A DNA stretch of 64,000 bases from Anthonomus grandis grandis (GCF_022605725.1 NC_065558.1:620001-684000), one strand, 5' to 3'. Shown: positions 1 through 11,039, counted from the first letter of the stretch. Numbers and translations: made by a program. Notes: a model not told the origin generated them from the letters alone.

Positions 1-490
1 TATGTACCTACATAAGAATTTTCGTTGTATTTCGTTGAAAAAAGGTCTTTATCTAGCAGATCTAGCAGAAAATATATAGGGCGTTTTATTTAATAAAATC
101 AACTTATTGCTTAATGAGCTTTTGTTTTTTTTTTACAAATCTAAAAGATAATACGGAAAAAAGTATGCAAATTTTGTATAAAAAGTTTTTCTCTATCACT
201 TACAGTACCCCTGTTTATGGGCACGCAAATATAAAAAATGACCCTGTACATCAATGTATGTGTTTATTAGCCTTATTTAAAATCCTGTTTTTACAACTAA
301 GAATTTCCATTTTAAGTTCCTATTTGCGTTCCTAATGTGTATTTGTAATACTACTACTAAAGTTTTTTTGTTTTGTTGTGCAGGTTATGTGTACTTTTTT
401 AAAAGGTATTTAAATAAAAAAATGTTTTTTTAAAACAATTGAATTTTTTTACCTTGCCTATGCAACTAAAATTTTTATAAAACATAAATG
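1..490. other. AT-rich non-coding stretch
   Basis: Long A and T runs, no splice-flanked coding segment and no recognisable repeat. The one open frame here (114-335) is low-complexity and resembles no family I know, so I do not call a gene. Confidence 0.5.
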
Positions 491-766
491 TTAGAGTGCT
501 TGGGAAAAATAGTCAATATGGAAAAAAAGTCATAATTTGCTTAAAATTAAATAAGTAAATTAAGTAACACGATGGGAAAAAGTGGGGCCTAACGTTTGAT
601 AAAAAGAAAATAAGTCAAATTAGGAAAATACATATTGAATCTGTATTTTTCTAATATGACTACTTTTCTTACCAAACGTTGGGTCTCACTTATTTCCCAT
701 TTTTTACAAGACTTATTTTATTTTAATCAAATTATGACCTATCCTGTTTTTCCCAGGCGCCCTAGA
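491..766. mobile_element. fold-back MITE, full-length palindrome
   Basis: The two halves are inverted copies of each other. The left arm starts TTAGAGTGCTTGGGAAAAA and the right arm, read on the other strand, starts TCTAGGGCGCCTGGGAAAAA. Matching blocks follow in the same order in both arms (CATAATTTG, AAATAAGT, CCTAACGTTTG or CCCAACGTTTG, and TTAG(G)AAAATA at the centre). It is about 275 bp with almost no spacer and no coding capacity, so it would be mobilised in trans. Target duplications are not clear. The parent transposon family is unknown. Confidence 0.75.
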
Positions 767-1645
767 ATTTATTATTACACAGATTTATGACGAAATTCTC
801 TAAAACGTATTTTAAATTTTTAAACAATTTGTTTATTTTTTTTATACAAATATATTGATTATTTTAAAATTTTTATGAATATAAATACAAAATATTGTAA
901 TAAAAAACTCCAGTTCTTATGTTAATTTGATATACAAACCTAAAATAAGTAACCTATACTATATTTAAATTTATAAAACAATATATAATATTATTATACA
1001 CAATTTGTAATAAAATTTAATAGTTGAAATGGAAGAAAATAAAATATATTGTTAAAACAGCCTACACTAACGTGTGTATTTAAAATGCACAAATTGTGTT
1101 TTTTTCCTGTACATACCATGTTAAAAAAACACTAAGAGTTTGCTTTTTTACTGAACAATTGTATTAAATAAATATAAAATATTGTCGAATTTAAGTACAC
1201 AAATAGTGTACTATATATACAATAAAATAAATCAAATTGATACACAATTTGTTGATTATAGAACCACAGTTGTTTAAACACAATAGCATAGAGAATTTCT
1301 ACACAAATTGATTCTGTACTATTTCCAGAATCAAATTGTATGTAAAATCTATACAATTGTTGAATTTTTATTCACCTATTTTTAAGAGTGTGGCACTTCT
1401 AGATAGTCACCTATATTTTTACTTGTTGACGGCAAGCTACAAGTGTCTTTACTAGGTTTTATGACAATATTTTGTGTTACATTAATTTGTGACTTCTTTG
1501 TAAGTTGAATCTGAGATGAATTGACTTTAGAATCTAAATTTATTTTTTTTAATTTCTGGTTCTGGTTGGTTTTCAGATGGATCTAGTTCAGGTTCAGCCG
1601 CAGTCGAGTAAAACACCTCAGTAGCAAACGATTCTGATATGTCTC
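767..1645. repeat. AT-rich spacer with scattered ACACAATTTGT motifs
   Basis: Between about 820 and 1370 the 11-mer ACACAATTTGT or its reverse complement ACAAATTGTGT recurs, exactly or with one or two changes, near 825, 999, 1088, 1196, 1241, 1300, 1333 and 1352. Spacing is irregular at roughly 30 to 100 bp and both orientations occur. The motif is near-palindromic. No gene is visible. It could be the sub-terminal region of the neighbouring pogo-like relic or an unrelated decayed repeat. Confidence 0.4.
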
Positions 1646-3167
1646 TTACGTCAAAGTCTCTTTTTTAACATGTGTCAATGAATCAAGTTTTTCAAAATAA
1701 CTCCATATTTTGTACAAAGCCAAAAATTCTTCGGTAATACCTTCCTTAACCAAAAGATCATCGGATAACTTTTATTTTTTAATTAAGTCTTCACCAGTCG
1801 AAGTAACGAATGATCTATAGTCCATACGCGGGGGCGGCATTTTTACCTAAAATTGTGGTAAGGTGATAATTTAAATTATAATAGGTAAATAAAAATGTTT
1901 TTATAATATTACCTTGACCCGCTGATTTCCTCCCAAACACTTAGTGTAATCAACAGCATCTGGGTTAAAAGGGAATAAATCACATACACGAAATCCATTG
2001 ATTAAAGTTTCCCTTTTAATATTATTCGCCACCACTTTCTCCAGTAGAGGAGCAAATGTCATTTTATTTAGCACTTCTCCAGGATTTTCTTCGTAAAATT
2101 CCTTAACTGCCATTTTCCATTGTTGGAGAATTCTGGTTGCATTTGGATATAAGGCTATAACTTCAATGTTTCAAAACTCGTTGCAAAGTAGGCTCAAGTC
2201 ATAACTTAAATGGGACTTATGCCCATCCAAAAATAATATTACAGGGAACTGTATATTATTATTCACCAAAAACGGATGAAATATATTTTTCACATAATCA
2301 TAGAACGTATCTGCCGTCGGGTCGGATCTTCCAGTGCCCCAATCAGGATCTTTGACAGTCTGACTTATTTTTTCCGGAACTCGCTTGTAAGGATACACTA
2401 TCATCATTGGCGGACAAGTTAATCCAGAAGCAGAAAACGAAAACATGACAGTGATGCTTTTGTTAGATGATCCTTTTTCCACAGAATAAACATTTTTTGC
2501 GCCCTTTCTAGCAAAACCTTTTCCAGTTTCTGGGCAAATCTGAAACCCGGATTCATCGCCATTGTAAATTCTTAAAGGGTCATCAATGATTAAGTTTTTG
2601 GAAGTAAGATAACTATTTATATCTTTGAACCATTTTCGAATATCTGCTTCTGACACACAAGCGCTGGCACCACTTACTGCTTCACTTGTCCGCTGTACAG
2701 TTGTTGAAGAAAGCCTAAAATATAAAGTGGCATCTATAAATATTTTCCAAGTCGGTATATTCTTTGTTGCCTAATTACCTTAAACCAACTATCGCTAGAT
2801 CTGTTATTTTTAAAAGCATTAGGACGTGGATTTTCAGTCAAAAATTTTTGGACGCTATTTAAAATATCCTCTCTAGGGAATCCTTTTGTGGCCAGCTCTT
2901 CTATCCACCTGCAAAATTAAAAACAGTTATCCTGATATTTCAACATCTTACCTAACTTCACCTTACAAGATCAGACTATTCTCTTGCTGAAAGAATCGGA
3001 TTTGGACCGCATGTGTCTTTATGTCCAGGATTTTTTATTTTGAATTCCAGCGTTGACTTAGGTACACCGTATTTATGTGCCGCATTTCTATATGACATTT
3101 TGTTATTTTTTACTTCATGTATCGCGGCTTTCATCGAATCCGCATTATATTTATTTTTCTTGGGCAT
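1646..3167 (-). pseudogene. pogo/Tigger-like transposase with pipsqueak HTH, intron-containing, decayed
   Basis: The N-terminal exon (2978-3167) begins MPKKNKYNADSMKAAI and carries a pipsqueak-type helix-turn-helix (SYRNAAHKYGVPKSTL). Next come a CENP-B/Tc5-like segment (WIEELATKGFPRED, about 2781-2908) and the DDE_1 catalytic core, with first Asp in NGDESG (about 2550) and second Asp in LFLDGHKSH (about 2220). A C-terminal part follows (DLFPFNPDAVDYTK, then FLALYKIWSYFEKL). Gaps between blocks look like short introns: donors GTGAAG near 2955 and GTAATT near 2780, acceptor TTGCAG near 2910, and a last intron of about 80 bp between 1912 and 1830. Breaks seen in frame are TAG at 2976-2978, TGA at 2171-2173 and TAA at 1772-1774, so the copy is dead. 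Terminal repeats were not firmly located; a possible right end lies near 3600 (GTCCAATAACT). Confidence 0.85.
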
Positions 3168-4607
3168 GATTGAAAACTATAGATACAAAAAAAAATCATG
3201 TTTCAGTTATAGGACAGAGTATAATGCAGTTATTGGACAGCCCTCTAAAACATAACCTAAATTAAATATATTGATATAAACCTTAAAAATACTTACTTTT
3301 ACTAGACCACTACGTTGTATATTTATGCGAGCACTTTGGTACAATTTCACTGGTAATTACAACACTAAAATTCACCTAAGGTTTCTTAAGATAGGCTTAA
3401 TGAAACTCACTTTTTTGTGCATAACCACAGAATCTCACAGTTGGCGCGAAAACAAAAATGTCAATTAAATGTCATTTATGTTTATATTGATACCAATAGT
3501 ATAATGGCAACATCTCAATAATATTTAGCGAACTACTAAATACAGAATTTTTCTTTTTAGTTAAAATAATGTCCAATAACTCGCAGGTGTCCAACAACTG
3601 GTAGGTTTACCCAATATTAGTTTGCTCAGAAAAAAAATTCATAAAAGTGCATACGACTTTCTTAGTAGTACCAAACGATTCAGAAGACTTTAAGTAATCT
3701 AGAAATGTTACAAAACATATTTAAAAACTTATGGTCTTTTCAAAAAAAAAATCCAAAGTTGGCATTTTTTCGAGCACCACCAGGGTTGACTTTGTTTGAA
3801 AATTCCTGACCTTTATCCATCTAAATAATATTGATTATTAATTATAGAATAAAATTATTTCAAATTATTTTCAGTTAAATTAGTAGTGTTCTGGTGTGTT
3901 ATTTTAATTTAGGTAAGTGTTTTCTATAAAATAATGCAAACTATTGTAAAACTGGACTAACGCTATTGAAGTGAAGAATTCTTTAAAAATGAACTGGACA
4001 CTGGGATACTTAAAAAATACTTTTACTGTAGCAACTATCTTAGTACATTATTTAGATGTTACTTTAAAGTGTTTCCTAGTCACCAGTGGAAACTAGAATA
4101 AAATCGGACAAGTTTTTACCGCGCAGAAATTTTTTTTATAAACGCGGTTTATGTTTGAAGACTCGTGACCCTCATAAGTGTGAATATAATTTAATACATA
4201 TTATCAAATCTAAGTTAAAAATTCATACACTTGAAAGAGCGTTCTAGTGTAGCATTTTTATTGTAATTTTAAATGTTTTATCTACATTTATAATAATTAG
4301 AATAAAATCAGATCCATGGTAAGAAAGTAACAATTTTTTTTTCAAGAAAAATAGATCGCAGAAAGTAACGTCTTTTTAGTGGCACTTGAAAAATACTTCT
4401 GCTATAGCCAGTGTCTAAAAATTTAGTGTTTTTTAGCCCATAGTGGATCGTTGGATTCAGAATGACGAAACTAAGACAAAACCGTTGAAATTTTCCCGAT
4501 AGTGCCCATAGAAGCCGAGATATCAACCTTTAAAGTGTGGGATTTTTCATTTTTCGGATATCGATTTTTTTCACCGAAAATTAATTTTTTTCGAAATTCA
4601 ACTAAGT
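3168..4607. other. non-coding AT-rich stretch
   Basis: No gene is visible. Short related motifs (GTTATTGGACA near 3232; GTCCAATAACT near 3570) may mark the outer end of the pogo/Tigger relic to the left. The open frames in 4308-4747 are AT-rich chance frames. Confidence 0.45.
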
Positions 4608-5697
4608 ATCAATCAATCAATCAATGCTTTATTGTCAAGAAATTGTTACAATTTGTAGACAAAGCTGTAAAACAAAAAAGACACAAAAATGCAAACAAAA
4701 CACAATTAAAAAAAAGAAAAACAAAACAAAATTTAAAAAAAATATAAATAAATAAATAGAATAGATTATCTACAATATATACAGATTAATACAATTTAGA
4801 AATTGTAAGTAGTCAAAAATATTATTATAAAATATACAATTTAATGTATACAATGTCAAAAAAAAAGATCATTAAATAATCTCTCTACGTTAAAAAAAAA
4901 TGTAAAAAAGTAAAAAATTATAAAAAATCCTAAAATAGCTACAAAAAGCAGTATACCTAAACATGTACAGATAGTAAAAATACATAATCTGCTAGTGCGA
5001 AATTTCAAATCAATGATTACAAAAAAAAAATCGTTAACTGTGTAAAAAGCTCTCTCCAGTAAGAATGCTTTTAATGCTTTACGAAATGCAAAAAAAGATG
5101 TGATGGATTTAATTTCCAATGGCAGATGATTGTGCATTTTTTTTGCATTATATAATATGGAACTTTTGACCAACTCTGAATGTGGGGTAGGCAGGTATAG
5201 ATCATGTTCCGTGTATCTAAGTAGATAACTATGGGAAGGCCTATCAGATGCTGAACCGTGTTTGCGTATTAGACAAGATGGAAAAGTTAATATTTGAAAT
5301 TTTTTGAAGAAATGCTGGCAATGACTTCTGTATTTAAGTCTCAGTCTATAACGTAAAGCTCTCTTTTGTAGTCTAAATATACGGTCAAATTGAGTTGCAC
5401 TACATGTACCCCAGAATGGAAGGGCATATCGAAGGTGCGATTCAAAAAGGGCAAAATAAACTGTTTTAGAAGTAGACAGGCTAAGCTCCTTAGAAATTGA
5501 TCTTAACGCAAAACAAGCGGAACTTAATTTTCTTGATAAAAAGTCAATATGTGTGTCCCATTTTAACGAGTTGTCAACAGTTAGCCCTAAAAACTTTACA
5601 GAATCAACTTCGTCAATTGTTGCATTACCAAGTACAAAAGATTGCAAAATATATACTAGCGGCTGTGTGCTATGTATAACAGCGGCTTCTTCACATC
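4608..5697 (-). pseudogene. 5'-truncated CR1/jockey-like LINE, reverse-transcriptase C-terminal region
   Basis: An open stretch on the minus strand (about 5695 down to 4859) encodes the part of a non-LTR retrotransposon polymerase beyond the catalytic palm: VDSVKFLGLTVDNSLKWDTHI, then HLRYALPFWGTCSATQFDR, then the common C-terminal block LYNAKKMHNHLPLEIKSI. The YADD-containing half is missing, so the copy is 5'-truncated near 5697, which is typical of LINE insertions. The 3' end is a short tandem tail (ATTG)n at 4608-4625 just after an AATAAAGC polyadenylation-like signal; microsatellite tails instead of poly(A) are known for CR1-type elements. The last 60 or so residues are low-complexity. 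The clade is uncertain, and no clear target duplication was found. Confidence 0.85.
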
Positions 5698-5699
5698 AC

Positions 5700-5935
5700 C
5701 TATATTACGAAAATACCGGGTTATAACGGGATTCAAGAAGAAACAAGGGAACAAGAGCGCTTTGAAAATTCGAAAAAAGTAATTTTTTTACCTCGTTTTT
5801 GAGCCTCAAAATAGGTCCTAAAATTTTGAGATCTCTGCTTATATGACACTTTAATTATAATTTAATTTTGAAAAAATTACCTCCAAACGTGAGTTCGTTA
5901 TAACCCGAAAACGACATTACAAATTACACTTACCC
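5700..5935. mobile_element. possible small pogo-type MITE
   Basis: Inverted blocks CGGGTTATAACG-like flank the segment: ACCGGGTTATAACGGGATTC at about 5716 and, on the other strand, TTTCGGGTTATAACGAACTC at about 5898-5922. Similar GTTATAACG blocks occur in the termini of pogo/Tigger elements. The interior is about 200 bp of non-coding AT-rich sequence. It abuts the donor side of the lectin-type exon at 5949. Ends and target site are not resolved. Confidence 0.35.
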
Positions 5936-5948
5936 GTAACTAAATTAC

Positions 5949-6063
5949 CATGATGAAACTGACACACGGCGTCCGCCTCGTACCAGGAAATGCGGTCCCG
6001 GAAATAGCGGTAGAAAACCGGAAACCCTTCCTCGGGCAGCATCCACGTATTGCTGATATTCAC
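5949..6063 (-). CDS. internal exon: start of a C-type-lectin-like domain
   Basis: On the minus strand, a TTTGCAG acceptor (6070-6064) precedes a 115-nt open exon that ends at a GTAATT donor (5948-5943). It reads VNISNTWMLPEEGFPVFYRY, then FRDRISWYEADAVCQFHH, then the first base of a Gly codon. F-x-Y followed by SWYEA and a Cys is the opening strand, helix and first conserved cysteine of a C-type lectin-like fold; most of the domain, with the remaining cysteines and any Ca/sugar motif (EPN, QPD, WND), must lie in later exons left of the window. The exon is markedly GC-richer than its surroundings, as expected for conserved coding sequence. Its phase-0 start fits the phase-0 end of the signal-peptide exon at 34066-34143. 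I infer a secreted or membrane-anchored lectin-type protein. Which arthropod orthologue it is cannot be decided from one exon. Confidence 0.75.
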
Positions 6064-6656
6064 CTGCAAATTGACCGGAAATATTCGATTAATAACTCTC
6101 CCTTGGGTGCGGCCTATTTAAATAGACGGAAATTATTTGTTATGAGTTTAGGCAATATTTTCAGAACCCCAAATGATCAATAATGGTATTAGTAAAGCTC
6201 TAGAGTTAATAGAACTGGAGGAATTTCAACTTTTAGATAAAGTGTCGCTTTTACAGAAATCATTTGTATCTTCAATGATTATCATAAATAAAGTTGAAGG
6301 GTTATGATAATTATTGAATTATACGTTTTTGAGATATGATTAGACCCTTGGTGCGTTCACCTCAGATTACTTCCTTGATAAAGTAATAAATCTACTGAAT
6401 CAAGTAACATGACATAAACTTTAAATTATTGCTAATGATCAACTTTAAAATGTTGATAAACATAAACCGGTGAATACCCCTGAGCTTTTAAAAACACAGA
6501 GTTGTTTCACATAAAAGCGATGGGAATAATTGAATTATTTCAACTATACCGATGCCGATTGGAAATCCAATAAATGTCCGATGATAATAACGAAAATGTT
6601 TGCCTAACGAAATTGATAAACAAACCCTTCCGCTTAATTTCATTACGAATGCCCCT

Positions 6657-6683
6657 TTGTATGTATGTATGTATGTATGTATA
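6657..6683. repeat. (TATG)n microsatellite
   Basis: About six perfect TATG/TGTA units. Similar short tracts occur at 45686-45712 (CATA/TATG, palindromic) and 59607-59622. Confidence 0.85.
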
Positions 6684-6879
6684 TCGATCGAGCGCATATT
6701 TTATTAAATCGTTTAAAAGTTTTCACAAAAAACTCATTTAAAATATTCGTTAAGTCGCGAAGGGACGTCTTACGTTAAGATCACAATTAGAGCTGTCTGT
6801 TTTGTTTAAAGTTTCTCCGAGAAACTTAGGGGGGGAAACTCTTAAATTTCAAATTTTATAAAAGCCATTAGGAGCAAAC

Positions 6880-8747
6880 GGAAACGGAATTCTCTCAAGT
6901 TACTTCTTAGCAAAAGGGCAAAGTTAAGTGGAAATGGAAATTAGTAAATGGTTTTTTAAGTCTGATAAGCTTTCTCTATTTAATTACTTAGGAAAATGAC
7001 CAATATCATATAATATAATTAATTTATTTCCATTGTCCTAAAAATCAAGTTTCAAGCTTAATTAAAAAGGAAAAGAAACAACTCGTTTTTCTTGTTTTCA
7101 AAGTCTATTTCTCAGTTGACCTTTGCTCCCCACATTTTTCAGGCTTTGCCTTTATTTACGGTCGGTAAAGTATTAAAAGTGAAACAGTGGGTTTCCTTTA
7201 CGCTTCTCCACAATAAATAACTTCACTAATACGCCGCTCCTTCTCCGTTTAAGGGGATGGAAACGTTAGTTGTTTGGTCACGAATAGTTGCACTTTAATA
7301 GGATGAATATTTCCAATGGAAAAACAAAGGCATTTTAGAGTAATAAAAAAGTTTTTAGAAAAAAACGCTCAAATGTCCAATAATTTTATTTGAAAAGTCT
7401 ATAGTCCAAATTTTAAATTTCTAGGTTTGTTAGTTTTATAGATACGTTCATTTTGTGCCAGGGATTTAATTTTTTTTTGTAGCAATTTTTTTTCAAGTTT
7501 CAAGGCTTATTTTTCAATTTTTAAATTTTATTAAAGAAAACCCTAAAATAGGTGTTCAATGGTTTTAATTAGAGAATCTATGGTCCAAACTTCAAACCTC
7601 TGGCTTTATTGGATTCAGAGATATCTTCGTTTTGTCCCAGGGATTTCAATTTTTTTTTAAAGGAAATTTCTTCAACTTCCAAGGCTAGTTTTTTAATTTT
7701 TAAAATATTTTTAGAAAAAACGCTAAAACATGTGTTCAATAATTTGATTTGAAGAGTCTATAGTACAAATTTCAAACCTCTAGCTTTATTGAATTCAGAG
7801 ATATCTTTATTTTGTCCCAGGGATTTCAATTTTTTTTTTTGAAACTTTTTTTAACTTCCAAGGCTAATTTTTCAACTTTTAAAATTTATTAAAAAAAAAC
7901 GAAAATAGGTGTCCAATGGTTTTAGTTAAAGAATAAATGGTCCAAACTTCAAACCTCTGACTTTATTGGATTCAGAGATATCTTCGTTTTGTCCCAGGGA
8001 TTTCAATTTTTTTTTAAAGGAAATTTTTTCAACTTCCAAGGCTAGTTTTTTAATTTTTAAAATATTTTTAGAAAAAACGCTAAAACATGTGTTCAATAAT
8101 TTGATTTGAAGAGTCTATAGTATAAATTTCAAACCTCTAGCTTTATTGGATTCAGAGATATCTTTATTTTGTCCCAGGGATTCCAATTTTTTTTTTTTAT
8201 TTTTTTTAACTTCCAAGTCTAATTTTTCAACTTTTAAAATTTATAAAAAAAAAACGAAAATAGGTGTCCAATGGTTTTAGTTAAAGAATAAATGGTCCAA
8301 ACTTCAAATCTCTAGCTTTATTGGATTCAGAGATATCTTCGTTTTGTCCCAGGGATTTCAATTTTTTTTTAAAGGAAATTTCTTCAACTTCCAAGGCTAG
8401 TTTTTTAATTTTTAAAATATTTTTAGAAAAAACGCTAAAACATGTGTTCAATAATTTGATTTGAAGAGTCTATGGTACAAATTTCAAACCTCTAGCTTTT
8501 CTAAGTTCAGAGATATGAGCATTTTGCCTCAGGTATTTCAACTTTTTTTCAACTTCTAAGCCTAATTTCTCAATTTTTAATTTTTTTTTTAAGAAACAAC
8601 GCCGAAATGGATGTCCAATGATTTTAATTAAAGAATTTTTGGTCCAAACTTCAAACGTTAAATATGAAAAATTATTCCAGGAACTTGGAACACATGCACC
8701 ACAAAACTTTGGATAATTAATTTGAATAATCCAGAAAATTTCCAGAA
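6880..8747 (+). repeat. left arm of a large inverted segmental duplication
   Basis: The segment from GGAAACGGAATTCTCTCAAG to ATCCAGAAAATTTCCAGA recurs in reverse complement at 20603-21574. Shared landmarks, in the same relative order, include GTTGACCTTTGCTCCCCACA (about 7116), ACGCCGCTCCTTCTCCGTTT (about 7231), GGAAACGTTAGTTGTTTGG (about 7259) and CACATGCACCACAAAAC (about 8690). The unique part (6880-7400) is clearly alignable; the rest is the tandem array described separately, which has more units here than in the right arm. The arms are about 11.9 kb apart and both sit in the presumed intron of the lectin-type gene. No coding sequence is seen. Confidence 0.8.
7380..8660 (+). repeat. tandem repeat, about 175-bp unit in a 360-bp dimer
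   Basis: A unit containing TCCAAACTTCAAACCTCT, then TTGGATTCAGAGATATCTTC, GTTTTGTCCCAGGGATTTCA and TTCAACTTCCAAGGCTAG recurs about seven times. Two alternating variants (one with AAAACATGTGTTCAATAAT, the other with GAAAATAGGTGTCCAATGG) give a higher-order period near 360 bp. Two units of the same family lie in inverse orientation at 20700-21120. The frame in 8470-8817 is only a reading of this repeat. Confidence 0.85.
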
Positions 8748-8860
8748 TAGTGCTAGCGGTACAAGCCAAATAACAAGAAAAAGGCGCACTTTGTGAAACA
8801 AGCAAGCCACTTTGCACAGGTGTAATATGAACCTAATGGATTGATTTGACCCGTAGTTCT

Positions 8861-9505
8861 TAAGTTTTCATCCCTTAGGATTTTGGTTTGGGGGTGGCGG
8901 GAGTATATTTTAAAAGTAAAATATTGAAATGCGTAAATACATCTAGAAAGGCATGTTTAAAATGGTCATCGCTTTATTTGTACCTTCGTAAGGCAATGCT
9001 AATGTCTGAATACACAAACATTCACCGGCAGACGAATTACAGCGCCATTTTTTAAAATGGCGGCGAAAAAAGTAACATTTGTTAACATCTCCAAATTTAT
9101 TATTTAGAATTATATGCGGAGTGTTTTTAGTTTAGTTTGTTAAACTTATACTCATTATGTGTTATTTTCTACATATTAATTAAGATTTAAAAGTAACGAT
9201 AGATCTGTTTATCTATACAAGGTAAGTGGTGCGTTTTTTTTACGATTTACGTAAAATTGAGATTTATAGTTTTATTAAAACAACTATGTACTAATAACTA
9301 ATAAACAGACAATAAACAGACAATAAACAAAGACAATGTATTACACAAGTGACTCCTATAAATATAACATACAACAATAAAACCGGATTTAAACTCATCC
9401 ACGACTTTTTTGTTTTTGTGTATTTTTATTTAAATATTTGAGGTGGTTAGCTTTGAAAAAGCACTGTATTTATTTTTTATTTATAAGACATGCATGTTTT
9501 AGGTT
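8861..9505 (+). other. possible 5' part of the repeat-derived gene that follows
   Basis: Contains AAAATGGCGGCGAAAAAAG near 9054, a good start context but with no long frame behind it. A minisatellite of three ACAATAAACAG units lies near 9309-9343. The AT-rich rest shows nothing else. The relation to 9506 is an inference from position only. Confidence 0.3.
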
Positions 9506-10241
9506 ATGGCGGATGGAAAGTTAGTGGTGGCGGGCTTTGTTCCCCTTGATGTTGTTTCCGCTTCTCCCTTTAATCGGACTTTATGTTGCATATGCCAGAT
9601 CGGTGGTGGTGTTTTAACTTGTCCATTGAATAATCCGGTAGTGACAAGAAGAAGTTTGGGCTATGCATCTCTTGCGTCGAATCTGGAAAAACTAAAGGGC
9701 TACGAGTATAAACTTCCATGCGGACTTAAGAATTTAGACGAGGGTAGTGGAATCCTTGCATCTTTTTTAAAAAATGGTGCTACAAGGCACAAGAATTGTA
9801 CTTTAAAATTTTTGAAACCAAAATTTGATGAGATTCTTGTTCAAATTTTGTCCCCTGAGTTCCAAGAGTCAGAAGAAGATGTTATTAATCACTCCTGTTA
9901 CGAGGTCAGCTGGCAACGGGGCAACCAGCATCATACAAATTAATACCAAAGACGATGTATGCTTCTTGTGTAGTGGTCCGGAAACTTGGAGAAAGCCTCT
10001 GAGACGGTGCGAGACCAAAGAATTGTATGTTAAGGTAAAGCGCCTAAGGTAAACGAACCTCCTTGCTGTTTTGGAAGTAAATGGTGATTTAGTGGCACAA
10101 GAAGTTAAATATCATTGTCTTTGTTTGACTCGGCTGTATAATCGATGCCGCCAGGCAGAATCTACCAGCGAGCGTAAAAAAAATGATATTTTGTGCAAAA
10201 GTATTGCTTTCGCAGACCTCCTTCTTTTTATTGGCATGTAA
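9506..10241 (+). pseudogene. decayed Cys-rich repeat-derived protein gene, function unknown
   Basis: Two overlapping frames make one broken protein. Frame 1 (9506 to about 9890) begins MADGKLVVAGFVPLDVVSAS and has FNRTLCCICQ and GATRHKNC, which look like metal-binding Cys/His pairs. Frame 2 (about 9870-10241) continues with TRSAGNGATS, VCFLCSGPETWRKPLRR, then NGDLVAQEVKYHCLCLTRL and YNRCRQAES. The combination CFxC, a G-D-(L/M)-V-A-x-E-x-K-Y-H box and a following C-x-x-x-L-Y-N-R resembles, from memory, a large uncharacterised family of multicopy proteins in insects, cnidarians and sea urchins, presumed to ride on mobile elements. A frameshift near 9870-9890 and an in-frame TAA at 10050-10052 indicate a dead copy. 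No function should be assigned. Confidence 0.6.
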
Positions 10242-10392
10242 GAAGTGCAAAGGACAATGCCAAAACCAGAGGTTTCTAAGCCCTTTTGATAGTTTTTTAA
10301 TATTATTCATAATTATTATTCTTTTACTCGTAGGTTTAACAGTCCTGATGGTTCCATGCGGACGCAAAAATTTGGTCACTGGCCCTACATGA

Positions 10393-11039
10393 ATGTTCTC
10401 TCCTTCTGATGGGCAGTGTCTGTATGGCTCCAGTGACTGTGTGGACTGCGAGGGATTCGTGATGCACATTGCAGGCATGGAGGAGTGGCAGCATTCCAAC
10501 AGACCTGCATTGCTAAATAGGGGGACCATCTGGTACACAGATGGCTCCAGAATGAATAACAGAGCTGGATCAGGGCTTTGTGGTGGGATCCCATATACCA
10601 GTAGGGCATACTCACTGGAAAACAGTGGCGTGCCACTGTTTTCCAGGCCGAAGTATTTGCTGTATTAAAATGCGGACAGAAAATCCTAAGCTGCAATACA
10701 GTCGTATCAATATGCTCGGACAGCAGAGCTGCCATTAAGGCTATCACGGCCGCAAAGGTAAGCTCCAAACTTGTACTAGAGTGCATAAAAGTCCTGAAAA
10801 AACTGGTACAGGTCGGCTGCAAGGTCCAGCTCGTCTGGATACCTGGCCACGCAGGCCATGCAGGTAATGAGGAAGCGGACTCTCTTGCCAGACTGGGATC
10901 CGCAAATGTGCCGATGGGGCCGGAACCCACAGTTGGTATCGCCAAATGCGTTGCGGTCGCGTCAATGAAGGGTCTGCTGGACAAGTGGACCCACCGAAGA
11001 TGGACTGAGTCCCCTATATATAATACCAATATCTACTAG
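10393..11039 (+). pseudogene. LINE RNase H domain fragment (I/R1/LOA-like)
   Basis: Frame 1 holds GTIWYTDGSRMNNRAGSG, the first catalytic Asp of an RNase H fold. After a frameshift near 10630 the other frame continues TVFQAEVFAVLKCGQ (catalytic Glu), then VVSICSDSRAAIKAI (Asp), LVWIPGHAG, and GNEEADSLARLGS (last Asp), ending at a TAG at 11037-11039. The order and spacing match the C-terminal RNase H found in I, R1 and LOA-type LINEs. The reverse transcriptase is absent, so this is an internal fragment. The segment is much GC-richer than its surroundings, which suggests a recent source. The long open frames on the opposite strand (10385-11029) are shadows. Confidence 0.85.

Noticed and set aside
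13..490. 73-codon frame at 114-335 as a small gene
   Set aside because: Starts from a poly-T/F run, no splice or start context.
8470..8817. 115-codon minus-strand frame
   Set aside because: Reads through the tandem array and the end of the inverted duplication; the same sequence is non-coding in other units.
10385..11029. 214-codon minus-strand frame
   Set aside because: Antisense shadow of the RNase H domain, which has all its catalytic residues on the plus strand.
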